This document shows positions 26,027-34,544 of a stretch of 64,000 nt of DNA, in pieces; the first letter of the stretch is position 1, and each line of letters starts with the position of its first letter. The notes beneath the pieces are model-generated. The model ran no database searches, was not told the DNA's origin, and saw only the letters and a list, made by a program, of their open reading frames with translations. The position numbers were made by a program, and so were the translations under genes. This stretch comes from Rhizobiales bacterium IMCC20636 (GTDB lineage Bacteria; Pseudomonadota; Alphaproteobacteria; Rhizobiales; GCA-2746425). The DNA is taken from assembly GCA_016865015.1 (NCBI GenBank), contig CP018226.1, positions 4,123,001 through 4,187,000 on the forward strand. Direction: 5' to 3'.

Positions 26027-27817
26027 TTATCCGGCCCGTCGCAACGCCCCATCGCCAGCCGACGATGAAGAGCCGCCATAACTTGCGGTTCTGAAGGCAG
26101 GCAATTGCATGACTATCTGGAACGGCACCGCATTTGGATCGAATGAAACCAATTGCCCACCGGCTTCCTTGAGCGCTTTCTGGAAGGCTTTGAAATTGTG
26201 CGTCCAGTTCATGATATCGTCATCATAATCTGCTTTTGGTGCGCTGGGTTGAGGCTCATGTTCGATACAGAATTCTGCAACTCCGCCGCGTGCCAGTTTC
26301 GATGAAACCAATATCCGGGGCGTCAATTCTCCGCTTTTGCAGAAAACCGTATTGAAAGCCTGTCTGACAACAATCCGCACGACTTCCGGATCGCCACTCA
26401 CGGCCTCAAGTGCGGTTTCCTCAAAGTCACCAGGCCTTTCACCCATATCCGAATTCTCCTGATACCACTCGTTGATCAGCCGTTCCATGCTGATGAAGAC
26501 GGATTTTTCTGGTTGACCGTTGGTCTTGTCCGGCAATGGCCTGGACATGCTGGCAAGAGCTTCCAGTTGCCGTTGCAGCATCAATTGATGTCTGTTTCCC
26601 TCACGATTGAAAACTTCAAGTGATTCAGCTTCCCGCTCTTTCCTGACAAGGCGTGTGAAGAAGGTCGTGGCATCTGCAAGTGTCACCAGAATAGCAGCGT
26701 TTTTTCGAGCCTCTGCGGAGGACATTGTGGTGATGTCGGCAAAGCAGATCTTGTTCTCACCCTTGTCGGTTTGGACCATGATCTGCCCCTGAAAATTTCC
26801 GTTTTCACTGGCGCGGCTCAGGGCCAGCGGCGTTCCCTGAGTCTGTTCGGCAATCGCGGTGAACTGGAAATCGAAATCCTTCAATTGTGAGCAGTTTTCC
26901 TTGTCAAAGAAACGGGCCGCCGCTTCATTGGCATCACTCAGGCGCCCATTGGCGTTGAATTTCAAGATCGGAAAACCGGATTTATGAAATGCGTGCGTCA
27001 GCGGCGCCAGTTCGCTTTCCCGCAGATAGTGTATACGAGCGATCAGCATATCAATGGCTTTGGCCGTCATCCCGATTGTATCGTTTCTGCGCCATTTCAA
27101 ACGCGCAAACGCCACATTCTTGGGAGCCGAAGCAGCTATGGACGCGGCCTTTTGGAGCTGTGCATGAGGCCTCAAGATGAAAGCTAGAAAAAGCAATCCG
27201 AAGGCCACTGCACCAAAAGCTGCGACAATGGCATCATTAAGCAATGTGTCCGAAAGGAGGACTGCAGGCCCCTGTTTGGACAGGGGGTGGCCAGGACCTG
27301 GAATACGCAGGATGACCTGATGTACCAAACCGGTATCTGATGGAGCCAGGGAAACATCTATGGTCTTTTCCCCGGGGTCATGACGATAGGTTTCACCCTT
27401 CAGTTCCACGTCTTCCCAACTCAGGGTCGGCGGGCGACCAAAACTCGACAGTTCATCCCCGGTGGGACTTAAAATCATTCCGCCCAAAATAACATCGCGA
27501 ATGATAAACTCCTTGCCTATTTCCCCAAGATGTTCGGCATCGAGAAAAGCCTGAACCGTGGCCGTTGCCTGCCAGCGGATCAGGACCCGATCTATCAATT
27601 CTTCAATCGTCGCTTTTGTTTTTTGTTCCTGAGTTAGGGCATCCCATATTCCCAATCCGAAGAAACCTATGATAGCAACGCTTATCCAGACCCTGAAAAA
27701 CAGGCGGATAGCAGGGAATAATTGATTCAATTCGGGCGTGAAAAGGCGGGTGCCGTCTGACTGAAGATGCGATTCAGTCCCATGTTTTTGGGTATCAAAT
27801 GGGGCATTTGACGGCAT
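26027..27817 (-). CDS. Membrane HAMP-PAS sensor with degenerate kinase-like C-terminus
   Basis: A 596-residue protein. A membrane segment (about 40-58) is followed by a periplasmic domain to about 190, a second membrane segment (AIVAAFGAVAFGLLFLAFIL), a HAMP-like linker and a PAS domain (FPILKFNANGRLSDANEAAARFF). The C-terminal part has a weak N-box resemblance (SGDPEVVRIVVRQAFNTVF, Phe where the Asn would be) and a last-strand resemblance (EAGGQLVSF). It lacks an H-box with a phospho-acceptor His and lacks clear G boxes. It probably signals by contact rather than phosphorylation. It faces the PhnD-like gene across 43 bp. Confidence 0.7.
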   Translation of the reverse strand: MPSNAPFDTQKHGTESHLQSDGTRLFTPELNQLFPAIRLFFRVWISVAIIGFFGLGIWDALTQEQKTKATIEELIDRVLIRWQATATVQAFLDAEHLGEIGKEFIIRDVILGGMILSPTGDELSSFGRPPTLSWEDVELKGETYRHDPGEKTIDVSLAPSDTGLVHQVILRIPGPGHPLSKQGPAVLLSDTLLNDAIVAAFGAVAFGLLFLAFILRPHAQLQKAASIAASAPKNVAFARLKWRRNDTIGMTAKAIDMLIARIHYLRESELAPLTHAFHKSGFPILKFNANGRLSDANEAAARFFDKENCSQLKDFDFQFTAIAEQTQGTPLALSRASENGNFQGQIMVQTDKGENKICFADITTMSSAEARKNAAILVTLADATTFFTRLVRKEREAESLEVFNREGNRHQLMLQRQLEALASMSRPLPDKTNGQPEKSVFISMERLINEWYQENSDMGERPGDFEETALEAVSGDPEVVRIVVRQAFNTVFCKSGELTPRILVSSKLARGGVAEFCIEHEPQPSAPKADYDDDIMNWTHNFKAFQKALKEAGGQLVSFDPNAVPFQIVMQLPAFRTASYGGSSSSAGDGALRRAG

Positions 27818-27972
27818 GTCGACCCAGTGGTGTTAATGTGAAACTTCTACCAATGGTATCGAAAATGTATTGACAAACTATTTCCCAAGTTGGCGGACCG
27901 GTGACATTCAGGCTTTGGGAAATTCGGACCTGATGCTAGAGCATTCCCAGATTTAACCCAGTGGGCACATTC

Positions 27973-29418
27973 ATGACCAATCCATCTTATGCATTTCAGA
28001 CCTTTGACCCTGGATTTACGGGGACCACGCCATCAGCACAGTGCACACCGATCTATTTGTTGACTGCCGACAGCATCACATTTGAGGATGAGCAGTTCGA
28101 AGCGATCAGCCTGCGCGCGAAAAACTGGATCAAGGCATCCAACTTTGTCGGTGCGGGTGGTGCAACTCTGCTTGTGCCGGATGATGAAGGCCTGCTGTCT
28201 TGCGTTGTGCTTGGTCTTGGGCCTGCTCAGATCAAGGATCAGGATCCCCTCATTGTTGGCGTCCTGCCTCAGACCCTGCCAAATGGCGACTATCGAATAG
28301 CCTATGGCGAAAATTCTGTCCGTGATCATGGCCGTGACGCTCTGGCATGGGCGTTGGGGAGTTACCGGTTTGATCGCTACAAGAAGATGGCGACAGCTCA
28401 TCCTAAATTGCGGATCGACCATGGTGTCGCGAATCTTGAAGAGCTGCTTGCATTGGCGCGCGCAACCGCTTTTGGCCGCGATCTCATCAGCACACCCACC
28501 AATGATATGGGGCCGCAGCAGATTGCCGAAGCTGCGCAGGCACTGGCCGGAACCTATGATGTGCCATGCCGCACAATCGTTGGCGACGATTTGCTGACTG
28601 AGAACTTTCCGATGATCCACGCCGTAGGACGCGCCAGCGACCAGGCTCCCAGACTGGTGGATTTTTCATGGGGCTCCAAGAGCAATCCAAAAGTAACCCT
28701 TGTTGGCAAGGGCGTGGCCTTCGATACCGGCGGCCTCGACATAAAGTCAGCTGCAGGCATGTTGCTGATGAAAAAGGATATGGGCGGCGCTGCCAATGTT
28801 CTGGCACTGGCGTCAGCGATTATGGCGACGGATCTGCCGGTTCGATTGCGCGTCATCATTCCCTGCGTGGAGAATGCCATTTCCGGCTCGGCTTTCCGGC
28901 CGGGTGATGTTCTGACCAGTCGATCCGGTCGTACGGTAGAAATTGGCAACACCGATGCGGAAGGCCGTCTGATCCTTGCGGATGCTTTGACACTGGCTGG
29001 AGAAGACGAGCCGGATCTGATCGTTGATATGGCAACGCTGACCGGCGCGGCGCGGGTTGCTCTTGGCACTGATATTGCCGGACTATTTTCCAATGATGAC
29101 GGGTTCGCAGCCGGTTTGCAGGCAGCTTCTCTGGCCGAGGCCGATCCACTTTGGCACATGCCTTTATGGCAGCCTTACAAGAAATTGCTCGACAGCAAGA
29201 TCGCGGATATCAACCATATTGCTTCCGGTGGATATGGCGGCGCCATAACGGCCGCGCTGTTTCTATCGACCTTTGTCGGCGCCGAAACAAAGTGGGCTCA
29301 TATTGATCTGATGGCCTTCAATCCAACAGCTAAGCCTGGCAAACCGATTGGCGGCGAGACGCAGGGCATGCGTGCATTGTACAGCCATCTGAAACAGCTT
29401 TACGCCCACGGCCAATAA
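27973..29418 (+). CDS. Leucyl aminopeptidase family protein (M17)
   Basis: A 481-residue cytosolic two-metal aminopeptidase. The signature NTDAEGRLILADAL and the metal-site segment VGKGVAFDTGGLDIKSA are complete, with MKKDMGGAA between them. It removes N-terminal residues from peptides. ATG 27973 is chosen over the in-frame GTG 27961. It is followed by a MarR-like regulator and an NlpC/P60 peptidase gene, suggesting joint processing of peptides, possibly from the cell wall. Confidence 0.92.
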   Translation: MTNPSYAFQTFDPGFTGTTPSAQCTPIYLLTADSITFEDEQFEAISLRAKNWIKASNFVGAGGATLLVPDDEGLLSCVVLGLGPAQIKDQDPLIVGVLPQTLPNGDYRIAYGENSVRDHGRDALAWALGSYRFDRYKKMATAHPKLRIDHGVANLEELLALARATAFGRDLISTPTNDMGPQQIAEAAQALAGTYDVPCRTIVGDDLLTENFPMIHAVGRASDQAPRLVDFSWGSKSNPKVTLVGKGVAFDTGGLDIKSAAGMLLMKKDMGGAANVLALASAIMATDLPVRLRVIIPCVENAISGSAFRPGDVLTSRSGRTVEIGNTDAEGRLILADALTLAGEDEPDLIVDMATLTGAARVALGTDIAGLFSNDDGFAAGLQAASLAEADPLWHMPLWQPYKKLLDSKIADINHIASGGYGGAITAALFLSTFVGAETKWAHIDLMAFNPTAKPGKPIGGETQGMRALYSHLKQLYAHGQ

Positions 29419-29465
29419 AGATACGGTCCCGAAACGAAATCTATTTGTGGACAGTCATCACAGAA

Positions 29466-29816
29466 ATGCCGGTTAATCTGCGCCCTGCTCAAGCGCTCTA
29501 TCTTTGGCACAAGGCTAATCTCGCCATGGTGCTGGATGACGAGCCTGATCTCTCCCAGCGGCAATGGGCTGTGCTGCTGTCCATCTATCTTGAGCCGCCA
29601 CCCCATACGGTGCGGGGTCTGGCACAAAAACTTGCGGTCACAAAACCGGTGATCACGCGCGCTTTGGACACAATGGGCGGCTGGGGCCTTGTGTCGAGAC
29701 GCCGCGATCCGGAAGACCGGCGCAATGTGGTGATCCAGCGCACTGTTGAGGGATCGCTGTTTCTGGAACGAGCGGGCGATGTCATCGCCAAACAGGCAGA
29801 GGATGTTCCAAGATGA
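29466..29816 (+). CDS. MarR-like winged helix regulator
   Basis: A 116-residue protein with a winged helix: LSQRQWAVLLSIY, the recognition region GLAQKLAVTKPVITRALDTM and the wing VSRRRDPEDRRNVVIQ, which is typical of MarR. It is shorter than most MarR proteins because the outer dimerisation helices are brief. The start may instead be TTG 29445 (123 residues). Its stop overlaps the NlpC/P60 start by 4 bases, so it probably regulates or is co-regulated with that operon. Confidence 0.8.
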   Translation: MPVNLRPAQALYLWHKANLAMVLDDEPDLSQRQWAVLLSIYLEPPPHTVRGLAQKLAVTKPVITRALDTMGGWGLVSRRRDPEDRRNVVIQRTVEGSLFLERAGDVIAKQAEDVPR

Positions 29817-30700
29817 ATGACATGTCAGATCTGGACCGCAGATTGCATGCTTTCCGCCCGGACCTTGCCGATGAGCGGTTGAAGGATCGCGTCCAGGCAG
29901 CAGCCTATGTGCGCGGCCGGGATCATGTTGTCTGCACGTCAACGGCACCAATTCACAGACACCCTGATGTGACCTCCACGATGGAAACCGAGGCCCTGAT
30001 GGGTGAGGTTTTTTCGGTATTCGACCAAAGCGGAGACTGGTGCTGGGGACAATTGGCAAGCGACAATTATGTCGGCTATTTACCCACCAGTGCACTCACA
30101 CCCAAAGGCAGCTCTGTCGCCACCGATACTCAGGTGGTCGTGCAACGCAGTTTCATCTATCCCAAGGCCGAGTTGAGGGACCCTCCGCTGATGCAGATCT
30201 CCATGGGTGCGCGGTTGCAGGCGACCGGAATGGCTGAAACACGTGGCACGCAGTATCAGTTGGTAAATCTGCCGGATGGACGTGAAGGCGCTGTCATTGC
30301 CCGCCATGTACAATCGCTGGACACACCTGTTGACGACTGGGTATCCTGTGCCGAGCAGTTTCTTTATGTGCCCTATCTGTGGGGCGGACGGTCCAGCATC
30401 GGGCTTGATTGTTCCGCTCTGGTGCAGATCGCACGCCAAACCGCTGGCAAAACGGCCTTGCGGGATTCCGACATGCAGGGAAAAATGGGGCATCCGCTGG
30501 AACTCACGGCGGATTTTTCCGGCTTGCAGCGCGGTGACCTGATCTTCTGGCCGGGCCATGTCGCCATCATGCTGGACGACACCAACATCATTCATTCCAA
30601 CGGATTTCACATGGCAACGGCCATCGAACCGCTTGCACAGGCAGAAGCCCGGATCGCAGCCCATTACGGAAAAATAAGCCATGCCATGCGGCCTGATTAA
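29813..30700 (+). CDS. NlpC/P60 family peptidase with SH3b domains
   Basis: A 295-residue protein with two bacterial SH3-like regions (about 45-95 and 105-165) and a C-terminal NlpC/P60 domain. The catalytic Cys is in GLDCSALVQIA, the His in WPGHVAIMLDD, and the third residue probably His in NIIHSNGFH. The family cuts gamma-D-Glu-diaminoacid bonds in murein peptides. No signal peptide is seen, which fits a cytoplasmic murein-peptide recycling enzyme, as does the neighbouring aminopeptidase. Confidence 0.9.
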   Translation: MNDMSDLDRRLHAFRPDLADERLKDRVQAAAYVRGRDHVVCTSTAPIHRHPDVTSTMETEALMGEVFSVFDQSGDWCWGQLASDNYVGYLPTSALTPKGSSVATDTQVVVQRSFIYPKAELRDPPLMQISMGARLQATGMAETRGTQYQLVNLPDGREGAVIARHVQSLDTPVDDWVSCAEQFLYVPYLWGGRSSIGLDCSALVQIARQTAGKTALRDSDMQGKMGHPLELTADFSGLQRGDLIFWPGHVAIMLDDTNIIHSNGFHMATAIEPLAQAEARIAAHYGKISHAMRPD

Positions 30701-30731
30701 GTCTGCGAACCGACAGGGTTTGTCAGATAGG

Positions 30732-30760
30732 TTTGCAGCCCCGACCGAAATGACTACATA
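30732..30760 (+). promoter_or_regulatory. Possible heat-shock (RpoH-type) promoter of hslV
   Basis: TTTGCAG and CTACATA are separated by 15 bases, about 80 bp before hslV. This roughly resembles alphaproteobacterial RpoH promoters (CTTG... and CYTAT...). The match is imperfect. hslVU is a classic heat-shock operon, which is the main reason for proposing it. Confidence 0.3.
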
Positions 30761-30837
30761 CAGCACCTAAGAGTGTTCGGTGGTGGATGCGATATCGCTT
30801 CTCTCGCCCGGACTGGCTCAAAAAAGTGGAGCATTAT

Positions 30838-31395
30838 ATGAGTGAAGCAAACGCCATGCCGTTATGGCACGGGACAACCATTTTGACTGTTCGCAAGGGT
30901 GGCAAGGTTGTGATTGCCGGTGATGGTCAGGTCAGTCTTGGACAGACCGTGATCAAGCACAATGCCAAGAAAGTCCGTCCGCTTGGCCGCGGGCAGGTTA
31001 TTGCCGGTTTTGCCGGAGCAACGGCCGATGCCTTCACCCTGTTTGAACGACTGGAAGCAAAGCTGGAGCAATATCCAGATCAGCTGACCCGCGCCTGTGT
31101 TGATCTTGCCAAGGACTGGCGAACCGACCGCTATTTGCGTCGGCTGGAAGCAATGATGCTGGTGGCTGACAGATCGGTTTCACTGGTCCTGACAGGAACC
31201 GGCGACGTGCTGGAACCACCGGGTGGCGTGATGGGTATCGGCTCTGGCGGCAATTATGCGCTGTCTGCTGCAAAAGCCCTGATTGACATGGACCTGACTG
31301 CCGAAGAGATTGCGCGCAAATCAATGGCGATTGCGGCTGACATCTGCGTTTACACCAACGATCAGGTGATCGTGGAAAGCCTCGATAGCGAGTAG
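30838..31395 (+). CDS. hslV: ATP-dependent protease subunit HslV
   Basis: A 185-residue proteasome-like peptidase. The catalytic Thr is the first of HGTTILTV (residue 13), and [27 protein letters not shown] and [13 protein letters not shown] are diagnostic. ATG 30838 has GGAG 6 bases upstream; the open frame extends to 30787 without support. Two extra genes separate it from its ATPase partner hslU, but all four are on the same strand with small gaps. Confidence 0.96.
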   Translation: MSEANAMPLWHGTTILTVRKGGKVVIAGDGQVSLGQTVIKHNAKKVRPLGRGQVIAGFAGATADAFTLFERLEAKLEQYPDQLTRACVDLAKDWRTDRYLRRLEAMMLVADRSVSLVLTGTGDVLEPPGGVMGIGSGGNYALSAAKALIDMDLTAEEIARKSMAIAADICVYTNDQVIVESLDSE

Positions 31396-31416
31396 AGCAG
31401 ACCGGACTGGGCCAAG

Positions 31417-32577
31417 ATGACACATCAGATTGATCTTTCGGCAGCTGTTAAAGCCGGGATTATCCGCCCTGAACAGGCGGCTGACCTTGTTGCATTCAGC
31501 AACCGCGACCTGTTGAAGACGGTGGCAGATACCAGCCGGGCAACCGATGATCGCGAAGCGTTCCGGCTAATCGGTGGCTTCAATGATATTTTCGTGACCA
31601 TCGGGATCGTCCTGCTGTTGGCAGGATTGGCGTTTTCACTTGGCTCCGTACTTGAGCAATCGATGGTGGCCCAGTTCGCCACCATGGCAGCTGTCATCTG
31701 GTTGCTTGCGGAATATATCAGCCGCGTCAAACGGATGAAATTGCCAAGCACGGTTCTGGCTCTTGGGTTTCTGTTTTGCATCGGCAGTCTGCTGCAAATA
31801 TGGCTTGATCAACGGTTCGATTTTGTCGAACCGGACAATGCGCTGGCCGCACTGGTGTTGCTTGATCAGGGCCAGACGGCAGGTCTGATCGGGTTTTCTG
31901 TCATTCTGGCGGTATCGGTTGTCTATTTCTGGCGGTTCCGTGTGCCCGTCGAAGCGGCCATCATAGCACTGGCGGCAACGGGTCTTGTGACTGTCGGTGC
32001 CAGCGAATTGTTCATGGATGAAGTTGCACAGGGACAAGTGCGACTGTCCAGCGTTACCGATGTGCTGGACCTGATCCAGCGTCTTCTGGTTCTGCCGTTG
32101 GTGTGTGGATTGGTGATTTTTTTCACCGGCATCTATCTCGACTTCAAGGATCGCAACCGCCTCACCACACTGTCCGACGCAGCATTCTGGTTGCACCTGA
32201 TTTCCGCACCGATGATCGTCCATCCGCTGTTTATTCTTTCCAGTGGACAGGATGTCGGTTTTGGCTCCATCGAGCCTGGCACATTTGCCACGGCCGGCCT
32301 GATTGCGCTGATGGTGATCATTGTGCTGATTTCACTGGCGATTGACCGCCGCGCGCTGCTGATCCCGACGCTGACCTATTTTGGTGCGCTGGGCATTTAC
32401 CGCATTGTGGAAAATGCGTCAGATAATACGGGCATCCCACCGTTTGCTCTGATTCTGCTGGTGATTGGTGCGCTGATCATCATATTCGGCATGGGCTGGC
32501 AACGCATCCGCCAGATGGTCATCGGAAGCATTTTGCCCAATCGCTGGCTGGCAGCTTTACCTCCGATCAAAGCATAG
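31417..32577 (+). CDS. Multi-pass membrane protein of unknown function
   Basis: A 386-residue protein with about ten hydrophobic segments, for example IFVTIGIVLLLAGLAFSLGS and ALIAL plus VIIVLISLAI near the C-terminus, and a soluble N-terminus of about 55 residues (AAVKAGIIRPEQAADLVAF). The N-terminal part looks like the start of DUF2157-type membrane proteins, but I cannot assign the family firmly. It lies 21 bp after hslV and 5 bp before a GNAT gene, inside what is normally the hslVU operon. Confidence 0.75.
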   Translation: MTHQIDLSAAVKAGIIRPEQAADLVAFSNRDLLKTVADTSRATDDREAFRLIGGFNDIFVTIGIVLLLAGLAFSLGSVLEQSMVAQFATMAAVIWLLAEYISRVKRMKLPSTVLALGFLFCIGSLLQIWLDQRFDFVEPDNALAALVLLDQGQTAGLIGFSVILAVSVVYFWRFRVPVEAAIIALAATGLVTVGASELFMDEVAQGQVRLSSVTDVLDLIQRLLVLPLVCGLVIFFTGIYLDFKDRNRLTTLSDAAFWLHLISAPMIVHPLFILSSGQDVGFGSIEPGTFATAGLIALMVIIVLISLAIDRRALLIPTLTYFGALGIYRIVENASDNTGIPPFALILLVIGALIIIFGMGWQRIRQMVIGSILPNRWLAALPPIKA

Positions 32578-32582
32578 GATCA

Positions 32583-33113
32583 GTGCACTTGTCTTTGGCT
32601 GCGCCAACCATAACGTTTCAACCGCTAAGCGAATCTGCACTGCCAATGTTGCGGAATTGGTTGAAAGCGCCACATGTACGTATGTGGTGGGGTGACCCGG
32701 AGCACGAAATCGAGTTGATGCGGCAGACCATGGCACATCCGCTCGAACAGGGTTTTGTCACCTCAATCGAGCTACAGGAATTTGGCTACATCCAGCAATG
32801 GCGACCATCCGACTATCTGGTTGAGGAACCCTGGACAGCCGATTTACCGCAGAACACGATTGGAATAGACACATTTATCGGCGATGTCACGATGCTGGGC
32901 AAAGGGCTGGGGCCAGCTATGATCCATGCATTTTGCGCAAAGCTTTTCGATGAAGGTGCTGACTATCTGGTTATCGATCCGGATGCCAAAAATACGAACG
33001 CTGTCAAAGCATATCGAAAAGCAGGGTTTAAACACCTGCTGGATCACACTACGTCAGACGGAGTGACACATGTGATGGACCTAACAAGAAGCCGTTTTCA
33101 GAGGACTTTATGA
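32583..33113 (+). CDS. GNAT family N-acetyltransferase
   Basis: A 176-residue acetyltransferase of the type often annotated as aminoglycoside 6'-acetyltransferase-like (Acetyltransf_8). It has HVRMWWGDP near the N-terminus and the acetyl-CoA loop [11 protein letters not shown] with the later [16 protein letters not shown] 32583 is the start. The stop overlaps the hslU start (ATGA). A GNAT between hslV and hslU is common in this order, to my knowledge. Drug resistance should not be inferred from the family name. Confidence 0.85.
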   Translation: MHLSLAAPTITFQPLSESALPMLRNWLKAPHVRMWWGDPEHEIELMRQTMAHPLEQGFVTSIELQEFGYIQQWRPSDYLVEEPWTADLPQNTIGIDTFIGDVTMLGKGLGPAMIHAFCAKLFDEGADYLVIDPDAKNTNAVKAYRKAGFKHLLDHTTSDGVTHVMDLTRSRFQRTL

Positions 33114-34417
33114 CCAATTTTTCTCCACGCGAGATCGTTTCCGAACTGGATCGCCATATTATCGGGCAAAAAGACGCAAAGCGGGCTGTTGCCGTTGCCC
33201 TGCGCAACCGCTGGCGTCGTATGCAATTGGAAGGGGTGATGCGCGAGGAAGTGCTGCCCAAGAACATTTTGATGATTGGGCCAACCGGCGTCGGCAAGAC
33301 CGAGATCGCACGGCGACTGGCCAAGCTGGCACATGCGCCCTTCATCAAGATCGAGGCCACCAAATTCACCGAAGTTGGCTATGTCGGCCGTGATGTGGAG
33401 CAGATCATCCGCGATCTGATTGAAGTAGCGATTTCCCTGACACGGGACAAAAGCCGGAAGACCGTGGAAGCCAAGGCGCAACTGCAGGCTGAAGAACGGG
33501 TGCTGGATGCATTGGTGGGCGACACGGCCAGCCCGTCGACCCGGGAATCGTTTCGCAAGAAATTGCGTGATGGCAGCATGGATGAAAAGGAAATCGAGAT
33601 CGATGTGCGTGACACCTCGAACCCGCTGGGTGGAATGGATATTCCAGGCATGCCCGGTGGCAGTGTGGGCGTCATGAACCTCAATGATCTGTTCGGCAAA
33701 GCCATGGGTGGGCGCACGAAAAAGCGCCGCGTGTCCGTGCGTGACAGCTATGCGCTGCTGATCAGTGAAGAAGCCGACAAGATGCTTGATGAAGAGCAGG
33801 TGGTCACGGAAGCGATTGCCATGGTGGAGAATGACGGCATCGTGTTCCTTGATGAAATCGACAAGATTTGCGCACGGGCAGATCGCGGTGGCGCCGAAGT
33901 TTCCCGCGAGGGTGTGCAACGCGATCTTCTGCCATTGATTGAAGGTACGACAGTCGCAACCAAACACGGACCGGTGAAGACTGACCATATTCTGTTCATC
34001 GCTTCCGGTGCCTTTCATGTGGCCAAACCATCAGACCTTCTGCCGGAACTTCAGGGCCGTTTGCCAATTCGGGTTGAATTGCGCGCGCTGGAACAAAATG
34101 ATTTCGAGCGCATTCTGACGGAAACCGAAGCAAGCCTGATCAAGCAGTACAAGGCATTGCTGGCAACGGAAGATGTCACGTTGGAATTCACAGATGATTC
34201 CATAACGGAGATTGCCCGCCTGGCAGTTCAGATCAACGCATCGGTGGAAAATATCGGAGCCAGACGACTGCAGACAATTTTGGAAAAACTGCTCGAGGAA
34301 ATCAGTTTTACTGCAACAGATCGCGGCGGCGAGACCATTCAGATCGACGCCGAACTGGTGCGCACCAATGTGGCCGAATTGGCAAAGGACACCGATCTCA
34401 GCCGCTTCATCCTCTAG
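33110..34417 (+). CDS. hslU: HslUV protease ATPase subunit HslU
   Basis: A 435-residue AAA+ unfoldase (ClpY) that feeds substrates to HslV. The N-terminus [16 protein letters not shown], Walker A (GPTGVGKTE), the I domain in the middle, Walker B (VFLDEIDKI) and the C-terminal segment ending DLSRFIL are all typical. The last residues insert into HslV to activate it. It is coupled to the GNAT gene by a 4-base overlap. Confidence 0.97.
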   Translation: MTNFSPREIVSELDRHIIGQKDAKRAVAVALRNRWRRMQLEGVMREEVLPKNILMIGPTGVGKTEIARRLAKLAHAPFIKIEATKFTEVGYVGRDVEQIIRDLIEVAISLTRDKSRKTVEAKAQLQAEERVLDALVGDTASPSTRESFRKKLRDGSMDEKEIEIDVRDTSNPLGGMDIPGMPGGSVGVMNLNDLFGKAMGGRTKKRRVSVRDSYALLISEEADKMLDEEQVVTEAIAMVENDGIVFLDEIDKICARADRGGAEVSREGVQRDLLPLIEGTTVATKHGPVKTDHILFIASGAFHVAKPSDLLPELQGRLPIRVELRALEQNDFERILTETEASLIKQYKALLATEDVTLEFTDDSITEIARLAVQINASVENIGARRLQTILEKLLEEISFTATDRGGETIQIDAELVRTNVAELAKDTDLSRFIL

Positions 34418-34500
34418 CGGCTGCACTCGGTGGGCAAGCTGAACTTGGTTGAAAGCCTGGCCTTTGCTGTGCAGTGGCTGGCATACTCTCGCGGGTTAGG

Positions 34501-34517
34501 GTCTGTCCTTGACAGAC
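34501..34517 (+). terminator. Possible terminator or leader hairpin between hslU and glnD
   Basis: A perfect 7-bp stem GTCTGTC-CTT-GACAGAC lies 83 bp after hslU and is followed by AGGCCCTTTAAT. The T tract is poor. It sits just ahead of the preferred glnD start and would be inside the coding region if the TTG at 34509 were used, which argues against that start. Confidence 0.4.
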
Positions 34518-34544
34518 AGGCCCTTTAATCTGAAAAGCGACACC

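Noticed and set aside
32583-33113. Aminoglycoside resistance gene
   Set aside because: The GNAT family similarity is generic, and its place within hslVU suggests a housekeeping role.
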